DNA from: Treponema sp. UBA792
Lineage (GTDB): Bacteria > Spirochaetota > Spirochaetia > Treponematales > Treponemataceae
NCBI GenBank assembly: GCA_002296965.1
Contig: DBIW01000042.1
Coordinates: forward strand, 1-64,000
Direction of reading: 5' to 3'
DNA length: 64,000 nucleotides
Part shown: piece after piece, positions 7,701 through 15,506 of the stretch
Layout of the letters: each line of letters begins with the position of its first letter
Position numbering within the stretch: position 1 is the first letter of the stretch
Made by a program: the position numbers and the translations under genes
Notes under the pieces: model-generated
The model's database searches: none
Seen by the model: the letters and a program-made list of their open reading frames with translations, nothing else
Told to the model about the DNA's origin: nothing

Positions 7701-9428
7701 ATGGTAGGAACAATTCTCAAAAGTGTCAGGGAGTATAAAAAACCGTCACTGCTGACACCTCTGTTCATAACAGGCGAGGTGGTGCTGGAGTGCATACTGC
7801 CTTATGTAATGGCAAGACTTATAGACTCAATGTCCGGCCCGTCAATGGAGCCGATTTTATCCTACGGCATTCAGCTTGTGATTCTTGCGATGCTTTCCCT
7901 GTTCTGCGGTGTAATGGCGGCCCGCCTTGCGGCAAAAGCCTCATGCGGATTTGCGAAGAATTTAAGGCAGGATCTTTACTTCAAGGTGCAGGAATTCGCA
8001 TTCGCGGACATAGACAGGTTCTCGACGGCATCTCTGGTGACCCGCCTGACGACGGATGTGGGCAACGTGCAGAATGCGTTTCAGATGATAATAAGAATCG
8101 CCGTCAGAACACCGCTGATGTTCATTTTCTCCACGGTGATGAGCATGAGGATAAATCTCAGGATGTCGCTGATTTTCCTGTGCATAATCCCGTTTCTGGC
8201 GGCAGCCCTTTTCGGAATAATCCGCATTGTCAGACCGCTATTCCGCAGGATTTTCAGGAAATATGATGCCATGAACAATTCGGTTCAGGAGGACATATCG
8301 GGAATACGCGTAGTCAAGTCGTTTGTCCGGGAAACCTATGAGACCGACAAGTTCTGCAGAACCTCGGCGGATGTATGCGCGGACTTCACCAGGGCCGAGA
8401 AAATTCTTGCGCTGAACAATCCGATAATCACATTGTGCATATCCTCGGCTGTTTTTCTCGTGAATCTCATCGGCGCCAGGATGATCATAGCAAGCGGAGC
8501 CACATCTCTGACGACAGGAGAACTTTCATCCCTGATAAGCTACGGAGTCCAGATTCTCAGCTCGCTCATGATGCTGTCATTCATCTTTGTCATGACATCA
8601 ATGGCCCAGGAATCGGCGGAACGTATCGCCGAAGTGCTTGAGCATGAGCCGTCACTGAAATCGCCGGAATCAGGGCTGACGGAAGTCCGGGACGGAAGCA
8701 TCGTCTTTGACCACGTGTCATTCCGCTACCGCAACGACAGCCGGAAAAACGCCCTGTCAGACATAAACGTAACCGTTCCGTCCGGCTCGACGCTCGGAAT
8801 AATCGGAGGAACCGGCTCCTCAAAGACGACAATGATTCAGCTAATCTCCCGCCTGTACGATGTGAGCGAGGGACGGCTTCTTGTCGGAGGGGAGGATGTC
8901 CGGAGCTACGACCTTGAGTCGCTGAGAAATGAGGTTTCCGTCGTGCTTCAGAAGAACGTGCTTTTTGCCGGAACAATAAAGGAGAATCTCCGCTGGGGCG
9001 ACAAAAACGCCACTGACGAAGAGCTGGAGCACGTGTGCAGGCTTGCGCAGGCGGATGAATTCGTGCGCACGCTTCCGCAGAAATATGACACGTACATCGA
9101 ACAGGGAGGAACGAATGTCTCCGGCGGACAGAAACAGCGGCTCTGCATAGCACGCGCCCTGCTTAAAAAGCCTAAAGTCCTGATTCTCGACGACTCGACA
9201 TCGGCGGTTGACACAAAGACCGATGCCCTGATAAGAAAGGCTTTCAGGGAGGAGATTCCTGACACCACAAAAATAATAATCGCGCAGAGAATATCATCAG
9301 TCCAGGACGCGGACATGATACTTGTAATGGATGACGGAAAAATCGCGGAGAAGGGAACCCATGAGGAGCTTATTTCCGCAGGCGGAATCTACCGCGAAAT
9401 ATACGACACTCAAATCAGAAACAGCTGA
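7701..9428 (+). CDS. ABC exporter half-transporter, subunit with degenerate ATPase site
   Basis: The 575-residue protein has an N-terminal six-helix exporter domain (to about residue 310) and a C-terminal nucleotide-binding domain. Walker A is GGTGSSKTT, the signature is VSGGQKQRL, and Walker B is VLILDDSTSAVD, with Asp in place of the catalytic Glu. This is the degenerate-site half of a heterodimeric exporter of the TM287/288 or LmrCD kind. The partner begins 19 bases downstream. Such pairs export drugs, lipids or peptides; the substrate is unknown. CGGAG five bases before the ATG at 7701 fixes the start over the longer frame from 7641, which holds the promoter. Confidence 0.9.
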   Translation: MVGTILKSVREYKKPSLLTPLFITGEVVLECILPYVMARLIDSMSGPSMEPILSYGIQLVILAMLSLFCGVMAARLAAKASCGFAKNLRQDLYFKVQEFAFADIDRFSTASLVTRLTTDVGNVQNAFQMIIRIAVRTPLMFIFSTVMSMRINLRMSLIFLCIIPFLAAALFGIIRIVRPLFRRIFRKYDAMNNSVQEDISGIRVVKSFVRETYETDKFCRTSADVCADFTRAEKILALNNPIITLCISSAVFLVNLIGARMIIASGATSLTTGELSSLISYGVQILSSLMMLSFIFVMTSMAQESAERIAEVLEHEPSLKSPESGLTEVRDGSIVFDHVSFRYRNDSRKNALSDINVTVPSGSTLGIIGGTGSSKTTMIQLISRLYDVSEGRLLVGGEDVRSYDLESLRNEVSVVLQKNVLFAGTIKENLRWGDKNATDEELEHVCRLAQADEFVRTLPQKYDTYIEQGGTNVSGGQKQRLCIARALLKKPKVLILDDSTSAVDTKTDALIRKAFREEIPDTTKIIIAQRISSVQDADMILVMDDGKIAEKGTHEELISAGGIYREIYDTQIRNS

Positions 9429-9447
9429 CAGACGGAGACATATTATT

Positions 9448-11358
9448 ATGAAAGAAACAGAAAACAGAAAACAGAAAAAAAAGGGAAATGTCGGAAGGCT
9501 TATAAAGTATGTGCTGAAAAAATACAGAATTCAGGTTTCCGTGGTGACAGTCTGCATAATCATAAGCTCAATCTCCTCTATAGTCGCCACGGTATTCTCA
9601 CAGCGGCTTATCGATGAATGCATAACGCCGGGAATCACGCAAGGACTTGATGCCGTATGGCGGCCGATGCTCAGAATTCTAGGTTCAATGGCGGCGATAT
9701 ATATCTGCGGACTTGCCGCCGCATTCCTGTATCCGCGCATAATGGCGACGGTGACACAGGGAACACTGAGACAGCTCCGTGACGATATGTTCCGCAAGAT
9801 GCAGACCTTGCCGATAAAGTATTTTGACACACATGCGCACGGAGACATAATGAGCACATATACGAACGACACGGACGCCGTGCGCCAGCTTATCGGGCAG
9901 AGCATTCCTGCTCTGATTCAGTCATCCCTTTCGATTGTGGCGATGTTCATAATAATGCTCTTCTACAGCATTCCGCTGACAGCTGTTGTATGCGTATTCA
10001 TATTCATAATGACACGCTGCACAAAGAAATTCGGCGGAAACAGCGCAAAATTCATGGTAGGACAGCAGAAGTCGCTTGCGGCGGAGGAAGGCTATGTGGA
10101 GGAGATGCTCCAAGGACTGAAAGTGGTCAAGGTATTCTGCCACGAGGAGGAATCCAAGAAGAAATTCTCCGTACTGAACGAGCAGCTTTACAAGGACGGA
10201 GAACGCGCGAACAGATACGGAAACGTCCTGGGCCCGATTCTCGGAAACCTCGGAAACATAATGTACGTTGTGGTCGCGATAACCGGAGGCCTGATGGTAT
10301 TCACAAAGGCGGTGAATCCGGGGCTTGCGGGAACAGGCGCCGTCACCGCCGGAATAATCATATCGTTCCTCGGAATGTCACGCCAGCTCTCGCAGACAAT
10401 CAATCAGATTTCAATGCAGGTTCCGATGATTGCGATGGCGGAGGCGGGAGCGGGACGCGTGTTTGACCTAATTGACCAGCAGAGCGAGCATGATGACGGT
10501 TATGTCAGGCTGGTGAACGCCATCCATGGGGACGGAGGACAGATAACCGAGACACAGAAGCAGACCGGCTTCTGGGCATGGAAACATCCTCATTCGGCGG
10601 ACGGAAGCGTGACCTACACTCCCCTTGCCGGCGATGTCCTGCTTCTCGATGTGGATTTCGGCTACACACCGGAAAAGACAGTGCTCCACGGCGTAACTAT
10701 TCATGCCGAGCCCGGACAGAAAATCGCATTTGTAGGTGCGACAGGTGCCGGTAAGACAACAATAACCAACCTGATAAACCGGTTCTACGACATTCAGGAC
10801 GGAAAAATACGCTATGACGGAATCAATATAAACAAAATCCGCAAGCAGGATCTGCGCCGCTCGCTCGGAGTCGTGCTTCAGGACGTGAATCTTTTTACAG
10901 GAACGGTGATGGACAACATCCGCTACGGAAGGCTTGACGCGACTGACGGCGAATGTATCGAGGCGGCAAAGCTCGCGAACGCCGACAGCTTCATAACGCG
11001 GCTTCCTGACGGCTACAGCACAATGCTCACAGGAAACGGCGCGAACCTCTCACAGGGTCAGAGGCAGCTCATATCGATAGCCCGCGCCGCGGTGGCAAAT
11101 CCGCCGGTAATGATTCTGGATGAGGCCACATCATCAATAGACACGAGAACCGAATCGCTTGTGCAGCAGGGAATGGACAACCTGATGAAAGGAAGAACAG
11201 TATTTGTAATCGCCCACAGGCTTTCTACCGTCCGCAACAGCGACAAGATAATTGTTCTGGATCACGGACGTATAATCGAGGAAGGAAGCCATCAGGAGCT
11301 TATCGGGAAGAAAGGCCAATATTATCAGCTCTATACAGGAGCCTTTGAGCTTGAGTAG
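9448..11358 (+). CDS. ABC exporter half-transporter, subunit with intact ATPase site
   Basis: The 636-residue partner of the preceding gene. The membrane domain covers about residues 20-340. An insertion of about 60 residues (around DQQSEHDDGYVRLVNAIHGD to DVLLLDVDFGYT) lies between it and the ATPase domain, as is common in the longer half of these heterodimers. Walker A is GATGAGKTT, the signature NLSQGQRQL and Walker B VMILDEATSSID with the catalytic Glu present. GGAG lies ten bases before the ATG. Both genes form one operon. Confidence 0.9.
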   Translation: MKETENRKQKKKGNVGRLIKYVLKKYRIQVSVVTVCIIISSISSIVATVFSQRLIDECITPGITQGLDAVWRPMLRILGSMAAIYICGLAAAFLYPRIMATVTQGTLRQLRDDMFRKMQTLPIKYFDTHAHGDIMSTYTNDTDAVRQLIGQSIPALIQSSLSIVAMFIIMLFYSIPLTAVVCVFIFIMTRCTKKFGGNSAKFMVGQQKSLAAEEGYVEEMLQGLKVVKVFCHEEESKKKFSVLNEQLYKDGERANRYGNVLGPILGNLGNIMYVVVAITGGLMVFTKAVNPGLAGTGAVTAGIIISFLGMSRQLSQTINQISMQVPMIAMAEAGAGRVFDLIDQQSEHDDGYVRLVNAIHGDGGQITETQKQTGFWAWKHPHSADGSVTYTPLAGDVLLLDVDFGYTPEKTVLHGVTIHAEPGQKIAFVGATGAGKTTITNLINRFYDIQDGKIRYDGININKIRKQDLRRSLGVVLQDVNLFTGTVMDNIRYGRLDATDGECIEAAKLANADSFITRLPDGYSTMLTGNGANLSQGQRQLISIARAAVANPPVMILDEATSSIDTRTESLVQQGMDNLMKGRTVFVIAHRLSTVRNSDKIIVLDHGRIIEEGSHQELIGKKGQYYQLYTGAFELE

Positions 11359-11367
11359 ACAGCCAGT

Positions 11368-11418
11368 CAGAATTTTCCGGCGCTGAGGAAGGAATTCTCC
11401 AGGTGCCCGGAAATTCTG
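11368..11418. repeat. Imperfect inverted repeat after the ABC operon
   Basis: CAGAATTTTCCGG (11368-11380) and CCGGAAATTCTG (11407-11418) can pair with one bulged base around a 26-base loop. No T-run follows, so it may be an attenuator or processing hairpin rather than a simple terminator. Confidence 0.4.
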
Positions 11419-11458
11419 AAATGATTTGCATCAGGAACGGCAAATCCGCGTCACAAAT

Positions 11459-11480
11459 ATCATCCGGATGATTGTATAAT
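11459..11480 (+). promoter_or_regulatory. Palindrome and -10 box upstream of the ACT-domain gene
   Basis: ATCATCCGGATGAT (11459-11472) is a perfect 14-base palindrome directly before TATAAT (11475-11480, with an upstream TG). No good -35 is present, so an activator or repressor acting at the palindrome is plausible. Confidence 0.45.
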
Positions 11481-11529
11481 CATGCGAATTGATTTAATAT
11501 ATCCGGCATAAACAATCCTGGAGACATAA

Positions 11530-11799
11530 ATGAACGCAATCATCACAGTTGTCGGCAGCGACAAGGTCGGTATCATAGCGGGAGTGACAAATTTTCTTGC
11601 GGAACATTCAATCAACATCGCGGACATAACCCAGACAGTCCTGTCCGGCAACTTTGTCATGATGATGATGACCGAGCTTGATCATTCGGATATAACAATC
11701 GAACAGCTCAGGACAGAAATGGACAGTATGTCCGTAAAGATGGGCGTCGAAATCAACATCATGAGCGAGAAGGTTTTCAGCTCGATGCACCGCATATAA
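11530..11799 (+). CDS. ACT-domain protein, UPF0237 type
   Basis: The 89-residue protein is a single ACT domain: MNAIITVVGSDKVGIIAGVT is the ligand-loop start, followed by LAEHSINIADITQTVLSGNF. It matches the small stand-alone ACT proteins of the UPF0237 family, related to GcvR, and its length is typical. ACT domains bind amino acids or similar small ligands and regulate enzymes or transcription; no target is known. GGAG lies six bases before the ATG, with a leader of about 45 bases downstream of a palindromic promoter region. It ends three bases from the convergent dgt gene. Confidence 0.85.
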   Translation: MNAIITVVGSDKVGIIAGVTNFLAEHSINIADITQTVLSGNFVMMMMTELDHSDITIEQLRTEMDSMSVKMGVEINIMSEKVFSSMHRI

Positions 11800-11802
11800 A
11801 GG

Positions 11803-13089
11803 TCAGAACGTGATTATCTCCTCGTAGACACGGATTGCGAACTGGTCAGTCATCCCTGATATGAATTCGATTATGCACTTCTCAAATGACTCATTGTCAT
11901 TTATGTCAAACACAGCCGGCGTGTCGAATTTCATTATGTGCTTTCTGTCAACAAACGCGTGTTTTTCCTGCGAATAGACACGGTAGTTTGAGTGCTTTAT
12001 AAGCCATTCCTCGAATGTGGCGCAGAGATTCGGATAAAGGCGCAGCGCCTGCGGGACTCTTCCTCCGGCCGCGTAAATCTGCGTTCTCATCAGAGTCCGG
12101 TATATTGTCCTTATCACATTCTCCGCATACAACTGGAATTCCTTCAGCCTCCAGTGCCTGTATATATTCGCGAAATTGAATTTCTTAAGCTCCACGATAA
12201 AACGGAAATATTCGTCCGAGAAGCACAGCCCCTTTTCTGGCGAACTCATTCTGCAAAGATCAACGATAAGGTCATTTATTATCACCGTGGTATTCACGGC
12301 TCTTCCGCTGCGCATTGACGACGTGCCTTTCCGCGCGAAACCGAGCGTCGAGCCGACAATCTCGCGCAGCTGGCGGTAGGACGCCATGTCAATTATATGA
12401 TACTGGCGCGCGTCCTCAATATCACGTCCGAGGTATGCGATTTTGTCGGCGAGCTTGACAACGCAGCCCTCCCAGGTGAACGGCTGGATGAATCCCGGAC
12501 GTTTTATCGAATAAAGATCCATCGCATCCTTTCTCGGCCGAATCCCCTGCTGGTCAATCTCACCGCAGTGGCAGATAAGCCCGTCACGTACCGCATAAGT
12601 CAAATTCAGCGGCTTCTCAATTCCGTCCGGGTTCTGAAGGGTTTCTATGTAATCCGCGAAAAAAAGGCTGTTTCTTTCATGCCAGAATTTTTTCGGCGCG
12701 TTCGCGCCCTCCTTCTGCTCAAGAAGGCCGTTCAGACAGTCCTCCCCATGATGACCGAAAGGAGCATGGCCGATGTCGTGACCTAGGGCGATTGCCTCTG
12801 TCAACTGGGTGTTCAGTCCGAGATATTTTGCGATTGTGGAGGCGACTGACGCGACATGGCTGACATGCTCCATCCTCGTGCATATATGATCGTTGTGAGG
12901 GGCAAAAAACACCTGCGTCTTGTGCTTGAGCCGTCTGTACGCCTGTGAATGAAGAATCCGCGTGTAGTCACGCTCAAAATCGGTTCTTATGTCGTTGTTC
13001 CTGGTGTATAAAGGAGTCTCGCGCATGACGCACTGATTCCAATGCGGATTTTCAGGGCAGCAGCGCTGTTCAAAAAAAGAATTCTGCAT
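11803..13089 (-). CDS. dgt: Deoxyguanosinetriphosphate triphosphohydrolase-like HD protein
   Basis: The 428-residue protein belongs to the dGTPase subfamily of HD hydrolases, which split dNTPs into nucleoside and triphosphate. The metal-binding residues are in RMEHVSHVASVA (first His), ALGHDIGHAPFGHHGE (HD pair and following His) and the later VVKLADKIAYLGRDIEDA (Asp). The start RDYTRILHSQAYRRLKHKTQVF is the typical N-terminal signature of the family. The role is control of dNTP pools. The upstream region has a TTGATT/TTATTC promoter only eight bases before the ATG and no ribosome binding site. Confidence 0.9.
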   Translation of the reverse strand: MQNSFFEQRCCPENPHWNQCVMRETPLYTRNNDIRTDFERDYTRILHSQAYRRLKHKTQVFFAPHNDHICTRMEHVSHVASVASTIAKYLGLNTQLTEAIALGHDIGHAPFGHHGEDCLNGLLEQKEGANAPKKFWHERNSLFFADYIETLQNPDGIEKPLNLTYAVRDGLICHCGEIDQQGIRPRKDAMDLYSIKRPGFIQPFTWEGCVVKLADKIAYLGRDIEDARQYHIIDMASYRQLREIVGSTLGFARKGTSSMRSGRAVNTTVIINDLIVDLCRMSSPEKGLCFSDEYFRFIVELKKFNFANIYRHWRLKEFQLYAENVIRTIYRTLMRTQIYAAGGRVPQALRLYPNLCATFEEWLIKHSNYRVYSQEKHAFVDRKHIMKFDTPAVFDINDNESFEKCIIEFISGMTDQFAIRVYEEIITF

Positions 13090-13097
13090 ACAGGAGA

Positions 13098-13126
13098 GAA
13101 TAATGCGTAAAGAAGCAAAAAATCAA
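13098..13126 (-). promoter_or_regulatory. Leaderless-type promoter of dgt (weak -10)
   Basis: On the minus strand TTGATT (13121-13126), 17 bases and TTATTC (13098-13103), then eight bases to the ATG. Confidence 0.45.
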
Positions 13127-13151
13127 CACCTGTCCGTAAAAAGCTCTTGCC

Positions 13152-13763
13152 TCACACGGAAGCGCCGTCAAGCGCGTCCCTCACCGTCCTGAACGAAAAT
13201 CCGGCTGAACGCATGGCCGCATCAAGGCGGTCTCCTTCTTTTCCCTGACGGACAAAACGCTCATAGGCCCGGCGGCAGATCTCAAGCTCATCATTCTCCT
13301 CAAAGAATTCAGCCACAGCTGCGGCGGCCGTATCCGATGAAATTCCCCGCTGAAGCAGAAGCGCAAGAAGCTTCGTCCTGCCCTCAAAATGATTTATGCG
13401 CCGGCTGCCGAGCCAGGCACGCGCAAAACGAGCGTCCGAAAGCGAACCGTCCGACTCAAGGTAATCAAGCGCAGGCTTTATATGGCGCGGCTCAAACCCC
13501 TTCTCCGCAAGTTTGGCGGAAAGCCTGAACCTGCACTGCTCCGCCCGCGAAAGATAATCCATAGCCTTGAATTCCGCCGCAGTTACAATTCCGGCCTCGA
13601 CAATCTCATCCTCATCAGCGCCGCAGAATTCGGCACCGGGAATTATTTTTTCCGGAGAAACAGCCTGGAGATATTCCGTTCTTATAAAAAAAACAGACTC
13701 CGGCAGGACTGTAATTTTCAACAATCCGGACAGAGCCTGTTCTTCGACTGAAGATATGACCAA
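13152..13763 (-). CDS. recX: RecX-family regulatory protein
   Basis: The 203-residue protein matches RecX, which modulates RecA filaments. The RecX core begins at about residue 66 with AMDYLSRAEQCRFRLSAKL and continues with the repeated three-helix units (LDYLESDGSLSDARFARAWLGSR and LLQRGISSDTAAAAVAEF). The 65-residue N-terminal extension is longer than in E. coli RecX. The only start that covers the extension is a TTG nine bases after the rpsI stop, without a good ribosome binding site, so translation is probably coupled to rpsI. It is unusual for recX to follow rplM-rpsI. Confidence 0.75.
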   Translation of the reverse strand: MVISSVEEQALSGLLKITVLPESVFFIRTEYLQAVSPEKIIPGAEFCGADEDEIVEAGIVTAAEFKAMDYLSRAEQCRFRLSAKLAEKGFEPRHIKPALDYLESDGSLSDARFARAWLGSRRINHFEGRTKLLALLLQRGISSDTAAAAVAEFFEENDELEICRRAYERFVRQGKEGDRLDAAMRSAGFSFRTVRDALDGASV

Positions 13764-13771
13764 TCTGACGG

Positions 13772-14164
13772 CTAGCGTTTGCTGAACTGGAATCTTCTGC
13801 GGGCTCCACGCTGACCGTACTTTTTACGCTCGACCATACGTGAATCGCGCGTAAGATAGCCGTTCGCCTTGAGCGCAGTGTGGCAGTCCTGATCAATCTG
13901 TGTCAGCGCACGTGAAATTCCGTGCAGACATGCGGCGGCCTGACCGTTAAGTCCGCCACCCTTGACATTAATCAGAATATCAAATTTCGTGTCATTTGAT
14001 GTGACAAGAAGAGGCTGGTGAACGACCTGAACCTGCTCCTCGGTCACAAAATAATCCTTGACATCCTTTCCATTAACAACGATTTTTCCGGAACCTTCGC
14101 GAACAAAAACACGGGCTACGGAAGTCTTTCTTCTACCTGTACCAATAGCTATATTCTTTACCAT
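13772..14164 (-). CDS. rpsI: 30S ribosomal protein S9
   Basis: The 130-residue protein is S9, with the family's N-terminal AIGTGRRKTSVARVF, the central LLVTSNDTKFDILINVKGGGLNGQAAACLHGISRAL, and the basic C-terminus KYGQRGARRRFQFSKR that reaches the P-site tRNA. AGGAG lies six bases before the ATG at 14164; the GTG one codon upstream is less likely because it is only three bases away. The gene follows rplM by 13 bases, the usual bacterial order. Confidence 0.97.
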   Translation of the reverse strand: MVKNIAIGTGRRKTSVARVFVREGSGKIVVNGKDVKDYFVTEEQVQVVHQPLLVTSNDTKFDILINVKGGGLNGQAAACLHGISRALTQIDQDCHTALKANGYLTRDSRMVERKKYGQRGARRRFQFSKR

Positions 14165-14177
14165 CACGAACTCCTAC

Positions 14178-14606
14178 TTACACTTCAAGCGGCTGCGGAT
14201 TCTGCGCCGTATGCGGATGCTCCGCGCCTGCATAAATCTTAACGTTATCCATCAGGGCGCGTCCGAGACGATTGTGCGGAAGCATTCCGCTGATTGCAAG
14301 GCGAAGAGGATCAGTCGGGTGTCTCTCAATCAGCTTCTCAAACGTGTGAGACTTGAGGCCTCCGACAAAACCCGTGTGGTGATAATAGATTTTTTTCTGT
14401 TCCTTTCCACCGGAGACAGCAACCTTATCCGCATTGATGATGACCACATAATCACCCATGTTCTGATTTTTTGTGAAAGTGGCCTTGTTCTTTCCGTGAA
14501 CAACAGCCGCAGCCTTTGCGGCGACACGTCCGAGAGGTTTTCCGGCGGCATCAATGACATACCACCTGCGGACCTGTTCATATTCCTTGACGAAAATCGT
14601 ATTCAT
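14178..14606 (-). CDS. rplM: 50S ribosomal protein L13
   Basis: The 142-residue product has the normal L13 length and motifs: WYVIDAAGKPLGRVAAKAA, NMGDYVVIINADKVAVSGGK, YYHHTGFVGGLKS and SGMLPHNRLGRALMDNVKIYAG. L13 is an early-assembly protein of the large subunit. An AAGG sequence eight bases before the ATG at 14606 marks the start; the longer upstream frame runs through the leader. First gene of rplM-rpsI-recX. Confidence 0.97.
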   Translation of the reverse strand: MNTIFVKEYEQVRRWYVIDAAGKPLGRVAAKAAAVVHGKNKATFTKNQNMGDYVVIINADKVAVSGGKEQKKIYYHHTGFVGGLKSHTFEKLIERHPTDPLRLAISGMLPHNRLGRALMDNVKIYAGAEHPHTAQNPQPLEV

Positions 14607-14741
14607 GATATACCTTACTGTAAAAAAGTTTATCTGCGCACATAAATCCTGCATCTGACTTATGTCCACAAGGTCGGCGATGAGCGGTCGCCTTCCAATA
14701 CGGGGTGAATTACTATACAACTTTTAATATCCGAATGTCAA
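14607..14741 (-). promoter_or_regulatory. Promoter and structured leader of rplM-rpsI-recX
   Basis: On the minus strand TTGACA (14736-14741), an 18-base spacer and TATAGT (14712-14717) form a good promoter. The mRNA then has a leader of about 100 bases before rplM. It can form a GGCGA/TCGCC hairpin and an ACATAA/TTATGT pairing, so it may be an autoregulatory site for L13, as known for rplM in E. coli; the fold itself is inference. Confidence 0.5.
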
Positions 14742-14759
14742 TACAGGAACAGGGCTTTC

Positions 14760-15470
14760 TCAGAAAGACAATGTTCCGACGACAGTCTCGTCGGACTGCA
14801 CAACCGGATCCGCCGCTTTCCCATCAGGAGAACCGGTCTTCCTGCGCCCTCCGGAAGAAGATCCGCGCGGTGTCCTGCCGCCGGTAGAGCCTAGGAAGGA
14901 AGGAAGAAATCCGCAGATTCCGCCGGCGACATTCACCGCCGCACAGACAGCTCCGTTGCCATAACCGGAAGTGAACAAGGAGAACACGAACAACGCAAGC
15001 GCCGCCGCCGATGCCACAGGAAGTTTTTTCTTGTATACGGAAACCGTGCAGTTAAGAAGAAGCAGCATGAACATCACGGGGGCGGCTCCTGTATTCATCT
15101 CACGGCAGAAACAGGCGCTCAGAACTCCGGACATAAGCGACGCTACGGCCGTCATCACAAGAACCATCACCGAACCGTAGTATCCCTCAATCTGCGGTCC
15201 GAGCAGAAGAATATATGTCATGCACAGAAAAAGCGAATTCCATTCCCTCGCACCGAAAACATGAAGGAACAGCCTGAGATAAGAGAGAAAATCACTGAAG
15301 CTGAACGGAAACTGCCCATCCGCCACCGTAGGAGCGACAAGAACAGTCTCAAGGACTTTGCCTTTTGTAATAAATTCATCAATTATATAGAAGAGAACTG
15401 TTACAACCAAAAACGTGAGCATGACAGGCGAATCATAGCTCAGATGAAGTGAGAATTTTTTCTTTGCCAT
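14760..15470 (-). CDS. Rhomboid-like membrane protein lacking catalytic residues
   Basis: The 236-residue protein has about six membrane helices and rhomboid landmarks: LFLHVFGAREWNSLF, then LLLGPQIEGYYGS, a glycine motif, and a last helix VNVAGGICGF. The catalytic GxSG is GAAP (residues 128-131), so the nucleophilic Ser is Ala, and the His of the last helix is Asn180. It therefore resembles an inactive rhomboid. The soluble tail from residue 195 is basic and Ser/Gly-rich. The ATG at 15470 sits seven bases after a TATAAT box; the ATG at 15479 would lie inside that promoter. Confidence 0.7.
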   Translation of the reverse strand: MAKKKFSLHLSYDSPVMLTFLVVTVLFYIIDEFITKGKVLETVLVAPTVADGQFPFSFSDFLSYLRLFLHVFGAREWNSLFLCMTYILLLGPQIEGYYGSVMVLVMTAVASLMSGVLSACFCREMNTGAAPVMFMLLLLNCTVSVYKKKLPVASAAALALFVFSLFTSGYGNGAVCAAVNVAGGICGFLPSFLGSTGGRTPRGSSSGGRRKTGSPDGKAADPVVQSDETVVGTLSF

Positions 15471-15477
15471 AAAGGGC

Positions 15478-15506
15478 ATTATAGAACATCATTCATCCAA
15501 GTTCTA
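15478..15506 (-). promoter_or_regulatory. Leaderless-type promoter of the rhomboid-like gene
   Basis: On the minus strand TAGAAC (15501-15506), a 17-base spacer and TATAAT (15478-15483), then seven bases to the ATG. The -35 overlaps the stop codon of the upstream ABC-F gene. Confidence 0.6.
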
